Notes under the pieces: model-generated | Told to the model about the DNA's origin: nothing | Databases searched by the model: none | What the model saw: only the letters and a program-made list of their open reading frames with translations | Part shown: in pieces, positions 1-7,216 of the stretch | Position numbering within the stretch: position 1 is the stretch's first letter | Layout of the letters: every line of letters starts with the position of its first letter | Program-made: the position numbers and the translations under genes | NCBI GenBank assembly: GCA_029335935.2 | Contig: JARJMV020000165.1 | Span: forward strand, 1-18,623 | Length of the DNA stretch: 18,623 bases | Source of the DNA: a bacterium | GTDB lineage: Bacteria > Armatimonadota > Fimbriimonadia > Fimbriimonadales > GBS-DC | Direction: 5' to 3'

Positions 1-626
1 ACGCCCAACGCGCCTATGGGGAAAATCCAGTCGCTGACGCGCTCCCAGAGGGTGTATTCCCCACGCGCGATGCGTAGCCCCCGCTCAATATGCGTTGGGG
101 TGAACTCGGTGCTGAACTCGTAATGTCGGATGACGCCGTCGCTGTCCAGAAAGATGAGCATGTTGCTGTGGTCTTTCACCTGCTCGGAGACATAGGTGAA
201 TCGGAAGTCGACCGCGTCTAAGAACTGGAACAGCTCGTTATCGTCGGGGATAACAGCCACGCGCCAGTTGGGGCGATCGAGCTGGTGAGTGCGTTGGAAC
301 GCTGCCATAGCTTCTCTATCTTCCTTCGGGTCGAAGCTGAAGCTCAGAATCGTGCAGGTTTCTTCGGGGAGGTTCAGTTGCTCCAGTGCCTGTTTGAGGG
401 TGCGGCTAATCACGATACACGCGCTGGGGCAGCCTGCGTAGATTGGACTGAGTATCACGGGTTTGCCGCGCAGGTCGCTCAGGCGGAAGGAGCGTCCTTG
501 CGTGTCGACAAACTGCACATTGGGCGGTGTGGTGCTTAAGGTTCGGCTCAGGTTGGGGGGGATGCCCTGCCCGAGAGCAGAGCATCCCAGCGTGAATGAC
601 AGGAGGTATCCAGCAAGCCTTCTCAT
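1..626 (-). CDS. SCO1/SenC-family copper chaperone (3' end off window)
   Basis: Periplasmic thioredoxin-fold protein that in this family delivers copper to the CuA site of cytochrome oxidase or keeps its cysteines reduced. The reading frame gives 208 residues before the window edge, so the C-terminus is missing. A signal peptide covers about residues 1-20 and ends near ALGQG. The metal motif CPSAC places C66 and C70 four apart, and the distal ligand is H153 in KDHSNMLIF. All three SCO residues are therefore present. The start is the ATG at 624-626, whose ATGA overlaps the stop of the upstream oxidase subunit I, so translational coupling is likely. Its place as last visible gene of the ba3 oxidase operon supports a CuA-assembly role. 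The visible end (SDWIFPIGALG) may begin a C-terminal membrane segment, as in some SCO-like proteins. Confidence is high for the family and lower for the exact partner. Confidence 0.9.
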   Translation of the reverse strand, partial: MRRLAGYLLSFTLGCSALGQGIPPNLSRTLSTTPPNVQFVDTQGRSFRLSDLRGKPVILSPIYAGCPSACIVISRTLKQALEQLNLPEETCTILSFSFDPKEDREAMAAFQRTHQLDRPNWRVAVIPDDNELFQFLDAVDFRFTYVSEQVKDHSNMLIFLDSDGVIRHYEFSTEFTPTHIERGLRIARGEYTLWERVSDWIFPIGALG

Positions 627-2356
627 GGGAGTTTGGTCTGTTCGCGTAGCGCCGATTGGGGCACGAGGTTGTTCTCGATGCTCTGGTAGCCTGCGGATTT
701 CGCCAGCACACCGCGAGTCATCGACTCGTACACGGGGTAGGTGTAGGAGATGGCAATAAGTAGCAGGGTCGCCGCCACCCATGGGCGCAAGTTGACTACC
801 AGTGGCGTTGTCTCCTCGTGGACAGCTTCCGAGATGGGGAAGTCCAGCTCGGGTTGCTTCACGGGTTTCGCGAGCAGTGTGCCCGCCAGCGAGACGGTGT
901 AGCAGAGGAACCCCAGCACGGCAATCGTGCCGCCCAGCGCGCCCACATGCGACCAGAACAGCCAGTCTGCGCGGTAGAGCAGCTCGTTTGTGGGGTCTAA
1001 GTAGCTGATGCCGATGTTGCTGCGGCGCGGTGCGCCCTGCAGCCCCGTGATGGAGAGTGCAATCTCGAAGATAACGAACCCCACCATCCACAGGTAGGGC
1101 GCCGCGAGCGCGAGCGGCTTCATTTTCACCTCCGTGCCGCGCAACTTCGCAATCAGATAGAGTGTCATGCCCAAGAAACTCAGCGCTACCAAGCCGCCGA
1201 CAGTGGTATGGAAGTGTCCCACAATCCACGCGGTGTTATGCACGACTAAGTTCAGGTTATACGAGCCGTTCACGATGCCCGTGATACCGCCGAACAAGAA
1301 CAAAATCAGCCCCGCAATCAGGTAGGCGAAGAGCCATCGGTCGCCTGTTTTGTTCCAGTAGGGCAGTTTGCTCATCCAGCCGAACAGCCCGTGCGCGCCG
1401 TTGTTGCGCCCTGCATGCTCCAGTGACGCCGCGATCGTGAACGCCGTAATAAAGCTCGGCAAGGCCACCATGAAGGTCAAAAACGCATGCCAAAGTTTCC
1501 AACCGCTGCTCAAGCCGCCCTCGGTGTATTGGTGGTGCAACCCTACAGGGATCGAGAACAGCAGGAACAGCAGGAACGCCAAGCGCGCGGCAGGGTCCGA
1601 GTAGAGCTTGCCGCCCGCCAACTTCGGCAACATCGTGTAGAGCATAATGTACGCGGGCAACAGCCAGAAGTAGACCAGCGCGTGCCCGAAGAACCAGAAC
1701 AGCGTGCGCGACAGCAGCACATTCGCCTCCTGCGCCAACCCCAGCGACATGGGAAGCATCTGGAACAGCACCGTGGTCGCCAGCGGCAGGATAATCAGGA
1801 ACCACAGCGTGAAGTTGACCAGATTGCCCAACACCGCGAGCGGCAGCTTCTTATCAGGGTTCGCCCGCCGCCATGCCAGAGTGTTAGGGATCCAATCCAG
1901 AAAGTAGGGCAGGATGGAGCCGACGAGCAGGAGCGTCGCGCCGACATAGAAGGTCCAGTGTGCCACCATCGGCAGGTAGAAAGTGTATAGCACGGTGGCG
2001 CGCCCTGTGAGCATCGCCCACGCCGCCATCAGCGTGCCGCCCACCATCAGTACCCACGACGCCCACTGCACGCCCGTCTTTAACGGACGCTGCAACTGGT
2101 GAAGCATAATCGCATTGCCGAACGCCACCGCAAAGAAGGTGGTGAACACTATCGCGTTAATCACGCCGTGCAGGGTCAGCCCCTGATAGTAGTTGACGCC
2201 GAAGATGTCCGCCGATTTGATGATGCCCGCGCGCGCCAGCACCTGATACAGCCCCAGCAGCACACCCAGTATCAGCAGAATGAACGGAATCACCAGCTGA
2301 CTCAGCAGAATAAATCGGATTGCGCCTTTGATGGGAATCGCTTGAGTGGTTTGCAT
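623..2356 (-). CDS. cbaA: ba3-type cytochrome c oxidase subunit I
   Basis: Catalytic heme-copper subunit (B family) that reduces O2 to water and pumps protons across the inner membrane. It has 577 residues and about 13 hydrophobic segments. Visible ligands are H63 in LTLHGV (low-spin heme), H225 in GHALVYFW with Y229 four residues later (the His-Tyr cross-link pair), H274-H275 in GLHHQY (CuB), and H381 and H383 in VGHFHTTVGG (hemes). The HHQY and GHFHTT contexts are typical of Thermus-like ba3 enzymes, not A-type oxidases. The start is the ATG at 2354-2356, preceded by AAGGAGG with a 5-nt gap. An in-frame ATG seven codons upstream has no such site and lies inside the subunit II stop region. 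The gene follows subunit II by 10 nt and overlaps the SCO gene by 4 nt. Confidence 0.95.
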   Translation of the reverse strand: MQTTQAIPIKGAIRFILLSQLVIPFILLILGVLLGLYQVLARAGIIKSADIFGVNYYQGLTLHGVINAIVFTTFFAVAFGNAIMLHQLQRPLKTGVQWASWVLMVGGTLMAAWAMLTGRATVLYTFYLPMVAHWTFYVGATLLLVGSILPYFLDWIPNTLAWRRANPDKKLPLAVLGNLVNFTLWFLIILPLATTVLFQMLPMSLGLAQEANVLLSRTLFWFFGHALVYFWLLPAYIMLYTMLPKLAGGKLYSDPAARLAFLLFLLFSIPVGLHHQYTEGGLSSGWKLWHAFLTFMVALPSFITAFTIAASLEHAGRNNGAHGLFGWMSKLPYWNKTGDRWLFAYLIAGLILFLFGGITGIVNGSYNLNLVVHNTAWIVGHFHTTVGGLVALSFLGMTLYLIAKLRGTEVKMKPLALAAPYLWMVGFVIFEIALSITGLQGAPRRSNIGISYLDPTNELLYRADWLFWSHVGALGGTIAVLGFLCYTVSLAGTLLAKPVKQPELDFPISEAVHEETTPLVVNLRPWVAATLLLIAISYTYPVYESMTRGVLAKSAGYQSIENNLVPQSALREQTKLP

Positions 2357-2366
2357 AGCCGCCTCC

Positions 2367-2813
2367 TTACTCCACAATCACCTTGCCTGCCATGTTCTGA
2401 TGTCCCAGCCCGCAATACTCATGGCAGACAATCTGATACTCGCCTGGTCGGTCGAACTTCACGCGCGAATAGGTCACTGCACCCGGAATCGCCTTGAGGT
2501 TCACCAGCGTCTTGTCTATGTGGTAGCCGTGCATCACATCGCGGCTGGTGACATAGAAGTCCACCACTGCGCCGTGTGGGATCTTGATTGTGTTTAGCTG
2601 CCCCATGTCGAACCCCCACATGAACGCGACAGCGTCTACTTGATAGCGGTTGGGACCGACTTCCACGAGCCGTCCGCGCTCAAAAAGGCGCGCATTGGGC
2701 AGACAGGTGGGCAAATCCGCTTGAAGCCCTTTCGCCGCGTACACAATCAAGCCCAAGAACATCAACACCAACGACAACGCTAACGCCATCGCTTGTTTCT
2801 CGAAACGATCCAT
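2367..2813 (-). CDS. cbaB: ba3-type cytochrome c oxidase subunit II (CuA subunit)
   Basis: Membrane-anchored subunit that accepts electrons from cytochrome c through a binuclear CuA centre and passes them to subunit I. It has 148 residues, close to the usual ba3 subunit II length and much shorter than A-type subunit II because it has one N-terminal helix (about residues 8-28). The CuA ligands are all visible: H95 in DVMHGYH, then C130, E132, C134, H138 and M141 within CHEYCGLGHQNMAG. The 35-residue spacing from H95 to C130 matches my recollection of the Thermus enzyme. It lies 4 nt downstream of the 39-residue gene and 10 nt upstream of subunit I, so all are probably co-transcribed. Confidence 0.95.
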   Translation of the reverse strand: MDRFEKQAMALALSLVLMFLGLIVYAAKGLQADLPTCLPNARLFERGRLVEVGPNRYQVDAVAFMWGFDMGQLNTIKIPHGAVVDFYVTSRDVMHGYHIDKTLVNLKAIPGAVTYSRVKFDRPGEYQIVCHEYCGLGHQNMAGKVIVE

Positions 2814-2817
2814 CGCG

Positions 2818-2937
2818 TCACCTCCATTTGAGCAACACGCCGTAGAGGGTGAGCCATACCAGCGCGTAGACGAATATCATGGTCACTAAAAAAGCAATCG
2901 CGCCAATCGGTTTGAACTGCTCCTGCATTTCCTTCAT
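2818..2937 (-). CDS. 39-residue single-helix protein, ba3 oxidase subunit IIa-like
   Basis: Very short gene that opens the oxidase operon. The product begins MKEMQEQFKPIGAIAF and ends LLKWR. It has a polar N-terminus of about 10 residues, one hydrophobic helix (about 11-36) and a positive tail. The start ATG at 2935-2937 is preceded by GAGGAGG with a 5-nt gap, one of the strongest ribosome sites in the window, and the stop lies 4 nt before subunit II. Known ba3 oxidases carry a small single-helix subunit IIa (CbaD) replacing the missing second helix of subunit II. Size, topology and gene order match that subunit. Sequence identity to CbaD is not provable from so short a peptide, so the assignment rests on position and shape. 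Confidence 0.75.
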   Translation of the reverse strand: MKEMQEQFKPIGAIAFLVTMIFVYALVWLTLYGVLLKWR

Positions 2938-2942
2938 CGTTG

Positions 2943-2976
2943 CCTCCTCGCGCCTCATGATTGAGGCGACTCAATC
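2943..2976 (-). promoter_or_regulatory. Overlapping hairpins and ribosome site in the ba3 oxidase leader
   Basis: Two perfect 7-bp inverted repeats share bases. Read on the transcript, GATTGAG/CTCAATC (2976-2970 with 2965-2959) has a 4-nt loop, and CGCCTCA/TGAGGCG (2968-2962 with 2957-2951) has a 4-nt loop. They overlap over 2959-2968, so only one can form at a time. The second abuts the GAGGAGG ribosome site (2949-2943) of the small first gene. A switch in translation initiation is possible; two overlapping operator palindromes are the alternative. Confidence 0.45.
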
Positions 2977-2999
2977 GGACAGGTCTAATGACCGTACTC

Positions 3000-3029
3000 A
3001 GTATACCACAGATTCAGGGCTTCTGTCAA
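3000..3029 (-). promoter_or_regulatory. Sigma70-type promoter of the ba3 oxidase operon
   Basis: On the minus strand a perfect -35 TTGACA (3029-3024) is followed by an 18-bp spacer and a -10 TATACT (3005-3000) preceded by GG. Transcription should start near 2993, giving a leader of about 56 nt that contains the overlapping hairpins. This is among the best promoters in the window. Confidence 0.75.
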
Positions 3030-3059
3030 GGGAGAGCGGGTTTGTTCGAAAAATCGGGG

Positions 3060-3065
3060 TACAAT
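3060..3065 (+). promoter_or_regulatory. -10 box for the TPR/PilZ/glycosyltransferase operon
   Basis: TACAAT preceded by GGGG lies 15 nt before the ATG at 3081. No good -35 is present at the normal distance (TTGTTC at 3045-3050 is too close). A short GGGGAG ribosome site ends 3 nt before the start codon. It is divergent from the oxidase promoter. Confidence 0.45.
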
Positions 3066-3080
3066 AGAGGCGGGGAGCCT

Positions 3081-4154
3081 ATGTCGGTAAACGGTAAGAC
3101 GGATACACGCGCGCAGGTGGAGCGGCTGATGCGCGAGGCGATGAGCCTGTACGAGCAGGGGCGTATTGAGGAATCGCTGTTGGCGTGCGAGGGCGCGTTG
3201 GCGTTGGACGATACCTACGCGCCTGCGCTGTCGCTGAAAGGTCTGATTCACGAGCGGCGTGGGCAAATACGCGAAGCGATAGCGGCTTACGAGCGCGTGC
3301 AGGCGGTTAATCCGCTGAGCGTGTCGGAGCGTGCGCGGCTGGAGGCGTTGCGTCGTAGCCCGCGTGCGGTGGTGCGCCCCGCGCCGACTCGCCCGCTATG
3401 GCAGGAGACTTTGCCAGTTGCGCTGGCATTTTTCGGGGCAGGCATGATTTTGCTGGTCGGGTTGGCGTTGGTGCTGCGTTGGAGTGCGCCTGCGCCGGTA
3501 GTTGAGTCGGCGCGCCCTGCCGTCGCTGCGACCGAGCCAATTGAGCCGCGCCCGACGCCCCCTACCGCGTCGCCGCCGACCGCCGAACCGCCTGCCCAAC
3601 CGCCGCAAGCTATCGTGCCGCCTGTGGTGGTAGACCCATCGCGCGTGGCGCTCGCGCCTGCCGAGCCTGCGCCGCGCGGCACGATACCGACCCTGCCTGC
3701 ACCCGACGAGAACGCCAACACCGAGCGCAAACCCGAACAACCCGCCCGCGCAAACGCTAAGCCCACCAGCGACAGCGAGGTGATGCCCGATGTGAAGGTG
3801 GAAGAGACCCAGCGCGGCGTGTACGAAATCCGCGTGCAGCGCGTCAGCGAGACGCCCCCCCAACGCCCGTCTACCGATCCGCTGACGACCGCGCAGAACC
3901 TGCAGCGCGCTGGCAACTACCGCGAAGCCATCCAAGCCTATCTGCAAGCGTTGCCCAGCGCGCCGAACCCTGCCGAAGTGCATCAGCAAATCGCAACCTG
4001 CTACCTGAGGCTGGGCGACAAGGCGAACGCGCGAACGCACTTCCAGCAAGCGATTGCCGAGTACGAGCGTCAAATCCAAGCAGGGCGCGAGGCGGAAGCG
4101 GCGCGGCAGGGCATCGCCGCCTGCCAGAACGGGCTGCTGCTATGCAACGAGTAA
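3081..4154 (+). CDS. Single-pass membrane protein with TPR repeats on both sides
   Basis: I do not recognise a named family. The 357-residue product has an N-terminal tetratricopeptide region (about residues 10-80, helices such as AMSLYEQGRIEESLLACEGA), an Arg-rich stretch (about 86-104) and one membrane helix (about 111-133). A Pro/Ala-rich linker follows (about 136-260), then a second TPR region (about 270-350, LQRAGNYREAIQAYLQALPS). Positive charge before the helix suggests the N-terminus is cytoplasmic and the second TPR domain outside. This layout recalls scaffold proteins such as FimV, but without detectable LysM. The start at 3081 (MSVNGK) is chosen over an in-frame ATG 40 codons upstream because promoter elements lie between them. 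It overlaps the next gene by 13 nt. The role is probably a scaffold linking cytoplasm and envelope (inference). Confidence 0.8.
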   Translation: MSVNGKTDTRAQVERLMREAMSLYEQGRIEESLLACEGALALDDTYAPALSLKGLIHERRGQIREAIAAYERVQAVNPLSVSERARLEALRRSPRAVVRPAPTRPLWQETLPVALAFFGAGMILLVGLALVLRWSAPAPVVESARPAVAATEPIEPRPTPPTASPPTAEPPAQPPQAIVPPVVVDPSRVALAPAEPAPRGTIPTLPAPDENANTERKPEQPARANAKPTSDSEVMPDVKVEETQRGVYEIRVQRVSETPPQRPSTDPLTTAQNLQRAGNYREAIQAYLQALPSAPNPAEVHQQIATCYLRLGDKANARTHFQQAIAEYERQIQAGREAEAARQGIAACQNGLLLCNE

Positions 4155-5644
4155 TCCGTGCTTTTGGCGCGTCGCGGCGTAAGCGCACGCTTCTGGGGTG
4201 CGCGATTCTGAGTGGGCTGATGGCTCTTGCCCAAGCCGACGCGCAGCCCATCTTGCTGATATTTGCCGACCCCGCGCCCCCAATCCAACAGAACGAGCAA
4301 CCCTACGACCCAAATGTTGACCTGAAGCCCCATCTCACACCTTTTCTGGACGAGTTGCGCAAGGTGCAGGTGGAATGGTATAGCCCGGCGCACCCGACGG
4401 CGCGCCAGTTCGCCCAGCGGCGCGACCTGCGCGAAGAGCAGTTGGCGAACCCAAGCCCCGTGCTACGCGCTCAACTCGCGCGGGCGTGGGGCGCGACCTA
4501 TGTGATGACCGTGCGTTGCACGCGCCCGCCCGAAAAAGCGCAATATGAGTACGCGATTACCGTGTGGGAGCTGGGCAAGCGCGCGCCTGTGTGGGAGAGC
4601 GAGGGGTTCCAGCAGTTGGCGACGGGCGCAGGGCGCGCCGACGCCGACGCCGCGCTGCAGACGCTGGGGCGCACAATCGCGATGCGGCTCGACGGCGAGT
4701 TGTGGGCGTCGCTGCCGCGCGTGGCGGAACAGGTGCGCACGCCCGCCCAGTCGCCTGCCCGACCGCGCGAGGCGCCAACACCTGCGGACGAACCCCAGCG
4801 CATCGAGCAGCTGCTCCGCGAGGGCAAACTGCACGAAGCCCTACTGCCCCTGCGCACGCTGGTCAACGCCGAACCCGAAAACGCCGAGCGACGCCTGCAA
4901 CTCATCCGACTCTACCGACGCATAGGCATGCCCGACGCCGCACGCGATGAGCTGCAGCGCGCTCTGCAACTGTTCCCCGATAACGAGCCGCTGACGCTGG
5001 AGTGGATTGAGCTGTTGCGAGCAGCGGGCGACTACGCCGACGCCGCCATGCGCCTGCAAGCGGCGTTAGAGCAGCAGCCCCATTCGAAGCCTTTGCGCCT
5101 CGCGCTGGTGGATATGTACTTGGCTCGGGGCGATGTGGACGCCGCCGCGCGCGCGTTGCAACCGCTCGCCGCGCACGACGACTCCGAAACGGCTCTCCGA
5201 CGCTATCTGCTCAACGGCGCAGCGAACACTCTGGAAGACGCGCCGACGACGCCCCTCGCGCTCGCGGACGCGCACGCGCACCTCTGGCTCCAGATTGCCA
5301 CTCGCCTGCTCACCGACTTTGCGAGCGAGTTATTAGACCTGCGACGCCTCGCGCTCAGCCCGAACCCGAACCCTAACGAGTTGCGCCAGCGCAGCGAGCG
5401 CGCCGTGCTGACCGCGCTGCGCATCGGGCAGTGGCTGGAGCGCGTGCAGCCTGAGAACGGCGCGCGCCGAACCGTCACCCACGCCCGATTCGCCTGCCAG
5501 ATGCTCGCCCAAGCCGCGCAACATATGGCACGATTCGTGCTGTCGCGAAAGCCAGAGGAGGAAGAGCGCGCCAGCCTGCTCCGCGTGGAGGCGATGCGCG
5601 AACTGGAGCAGGCGCAAAACGCGCTGCCCAAACGCGAGCCATGA
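4142..5644 (+). CDS. Exported protein with CsgG/FlgO-like N-domain and TPR repeats
   Basis: Not a recognised named gene. The product has 500 residues. A signal peptide covers about residues 1-35 (RRKR, hydrophobic core, cleavage near ADAQP). Residues about 36-195 show the pattern of the CsgG/FlgO/LpoB-type alpha/beta fold: LARAWGATYVMTVRC, then YEYAITVWELGKRAPVWES. That fold is common in exported outer-membrane-associated proteins. A linker follows, then TPR helices (about 215-360, for example RRIGMPDAARDELQRALQLFP) and a helical C-terminal region to the end. The start overlaps the preceding TPR gene by 13 nt and the stop overlaps the PilZ gene as ATGA, so the genes are probably translationally coupled. 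Two different TPR proteins in one operon suggest a multiprotein envelope assembly. The CsgG-like call rests on pattern only and is moderate. Confidence 0.7.
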   Translation: MQRVIRAFGASRRKRTLLGCAILSGLMALAQADAQPILLIFADPAPPIQQNEQPYDPNVDLKPHLTPFLDELRKVQVEWYSPAHPTARQFAQRRDLREEQLANPSPVLRAQLARAWGATYVMTVRCTRPPEKAQYEYAITVWELGKRAPVWESEGFQQLATGAGRADADAALQTLGRTIAMRLDGELWASLPRVAEQVRTPAQSPARPREAPTPADEPQRIEQLLREGKLHEALLPLRTLVNAEPENAERRLQLIRLYRRIGMPDAARDELQRALQLFPDNEPLTLEWIELLRAAGDYADAAMRLQAALEQQPHSKPLRLALVDMYLARGDVDAAARALQPLAAHDDSETALRRYLLNGAANTLEDAPTTPLALADAHAHLWLQIATRLLTDFASELLDLRRLALSPNPNPNELRQRSERAVLTALRIGQWLERVQPENGARRTVTHARFACQMLAQAAQHMARFVLSRKPEEEERASLLRVEAMRELEQAQNALPKREP

Positions 5645-6306
5645 ACGATTGGGGCACGGTAGGATTAGGGTTGGGAGTTGCACTGTTGGGCGGGATTGGC
5701 GTGGCCCTCTGGGGACAGCGGCTGCGCCTGTGCCCTCTGCCCCACTGCCCTGCGCTGGAAGCGGGGCAACGGCTGGAGTTGACCGTCGCAGGTGAGCGGT
5801 ACACGACGCTGCTGCATCAAGTGGAGGGCGAAACGCTGCAGATTGTTCCCCCATTGCAGCGCGGCGTGCCTGTGTCGTTTGTGTCGGGCGCGTTGGCGAG
5901 TCTGCGGCTCACGACGCCTGCGGGCGTCTTCGAGGCGTCGGTACAGTTTGTGGGGCGTTCGGCGCGTCCGCAGCCTATGTTGCATGCACGCTTGGCGAGC
6001 CGTTGGCGACACACGCAACGCCGCCGCCACGAACGCATACCGCTGCCCGACGAAGCGCAAGTCGCCTTGGAGGTAGGAGGCGAACAGTGGATCGGTTGGG
6101 CGTGCGATGCGAGTGCGGGCGGACTGCGCCTGATTGCCCCTGCGCCTGCGCCCCCAAACGCCCAAGTGCGACTGGAGCTGCCCACCGCGCTGCTGGGCGT
6201 CGCTGGCGCGGAAGCGGAGCGACTGGCGCGTGTGGTCGCTTGCGAACGCGCGCCCACCCGACATGGCTACGCCTACCAACTCCGACTCGCCTTCCTCGAT
6301 GCCTAA
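5641..6306 (+). CDS. Membrane-anchored PilZ-domain protein (c-di-GMP receptor)
   Basis: Predicted cyclic-di-GMP binding protein of 221 residues. A membrane helix spans about residues 7-24. A beta-rich YcgR-like N-domain follows (about 35-115), then the PilZ domain (about 125-218). Both ligand motifs are present: RxxxR as R128 and R132 (RRRHERIPL) and (D/N)xSxxG as D156-S158-G161 (DASAGGLRL). With both intact, the site should be able to bind c-di-GMP. The two-domain layout resembles YcgR flagellar brakes, but no flagellar gene is nearby. The neighbours, TPR proteins before and a glycosyltransferase after, suggest control of envelope or polysaccharide work. The start ATG at 5641 overlaps the upstream stop by 4 nt, and the end overlaps the glycosyltransferase start. 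Confidence 0.85.
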   Translation: MNDWGTVGLGLGVALLGGIGVALWGQRLRLCPLPHCPALEAGQRLELTVAGERYTTLLHQVEGETLQIVPPLQRGVPVSFVSGALASLRLTTPAGVFEASVQFVGRSARPQPMLHARLASRWRHTQRRRHERIPLPDEAQVALEVGGEQWIGWACDASAGGLRLIAPAPAPPNAQVRLELPTALLGVAGAEAERLARVVACERAPTRHGYAYQLRLAFLDA

Positions 6307-7216
6307 CGCGCCCGATGTCTCCGTGATTATCGTCAGCTACAACACGCGCGAGCTGCTGCGCGAGTGCCTCGAATCGCTCCACAGCGCAGGCGATTGCCCC
6401 ACACGCGAGATTATCGTGGTCGACAACGCCTCGTCGGATGGCAGCGCGGCGATGGTCGCTGAGTGTTTCCCCACGACGCGCCTGATTGCTAACGCCGATA
6501 ATCGTGGGTTCGGCGCGGCGTGCAATCAGGGGTTGGACCTCGCGGCGGGGCGGTACGCGCTGATTCTCAACGCCGACATCCGCGCGGGGGGCGACGCCCT
6601 CGCACGATTGACGCAGTTTATGGACGCGCACCCCGACGCCCAAGTGTGCGGCGGGCAGTTGCGCTATCCTGACGGGCGCGTGCAGCCCTCCTGCGCGCGC
6701 GAACTCACCCTCTGGGCAGTGTTTTGCGAGCAGAGCCTGCTGGCAAAGCTATTCCCGCGTACCCGCCTGTTCGGCGGCTACTGGCGCACCGAGTGGGACT
6801 TCCGTAGCACCATCGAGACCGAGCAGGTGATGGGCGCGTGTATGATGCTCCGCCGACCGTTCCCACGCTTCGACGAGGCGTACTTCCTCTACTGCGAGGA
6901 TACCGACCTGTGCTACCGCGTGCGTCGGGCGGGCGGCAAAATCTTCTATGTGCATGACGCCGTGTTTGTGCATCACTTGGGCGCGAGCGGCGAACCCCAG
7001 CGCGCCGAGATGGTGATTTACTACAATCGCGGCAAGGTGCGCTACTTCCGTAAGTTTCATGGGGCGTGGCATGCGTGGTTCTGCAGGATGCTCAATGCGA
7101 TGGGCGCGCTGCTGCGCGTACTCATCGGCGTTGCAGGCGTAGCGCTCACATGGGGACGCAATTGTCAGGCGAAGCGATACCTGCAGACCTTCTGGAAGGT
7201 GCTGCTACACGCCTAA
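6299..7216 (+). CDS. Family 2 glycosyltransferase (rhamnosyltransferase-like)
   Basis: Inverting GT-A glycosyltransferase that would transfer a sugar from a nucleotide donor to a lipid-linked or surface glycan. With the start at 6299 it has 305 residues. Family signatures in order are VSVIIVSYNTREL (about 7-19), VVDNASSDGS (40-49, D42), NRGFGAACNQG (68-78), the DxD-equivalent LNADI (N91-A-D93), and the acceptor/base region CEDTDLCYR (199-207). A hydrophobic C-terminal stretch (about 265-285) may bind the membrane. The DTDLCYR and VHHLGAS region is typical of WbbL-like rhamnosyltransferases, but the donor cannot be read from sequence. The start at 6299 overlaps the PilZ stop by 8 nt; an in-frame ATG at 6263 would add 12 residues. 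Neither has a clear ribosome site, so coupling to PilZ is likely. Its end overlaps the convergent aroE. Confidence 0.88.
   Translation: MPNAPDVSVIIVSYNTRELLRECLESLHSAGDCPTREIIVVDNASSDGSAAMVAECFPTTRLIANADNRGFGAACNQGLDLAAGRYALILNADIRAGGDALARLTQFMDAHPDAQVCGGQLRYPDGRVQPSCARELTLWAVFCEQSLLAKLFPRTRLFGGYWRTEWDFRSTIETEQVMGACMMLRRPFPRFDEAYFLYCEDTDLCYRVRRAGGKIFYVHDAVFVHHLGASGEPQRAEMVIYYNRGKVRYFRKFHGAWHAWFCRMLNAMGALLRVLIGVAGVALTWGRNCQAKRYLQTFWKVLLHA

Noticed and set aside
2780..2974. 64-codon minus-strand frame over the small oxidase subunit
   Set aside because: It runs in another frame across the well-supported 39-residue gene, its ribosome site and the subunit II start, with no membrane helix or start signal.
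2961..3080. 40-codon N-terminal extension of the first TPR protein
   Set aside because: It crosses the divergent promoter and the oxidase leader hairpins; the start at 3081 has its own ribosome site and -10 box.
6134..6298. Longer N-terminus for the glycosyltransferase
   Set aside because: It lies in another frame inside the PilZ domain, and family members begin just before the VSVIIVSYN strand.
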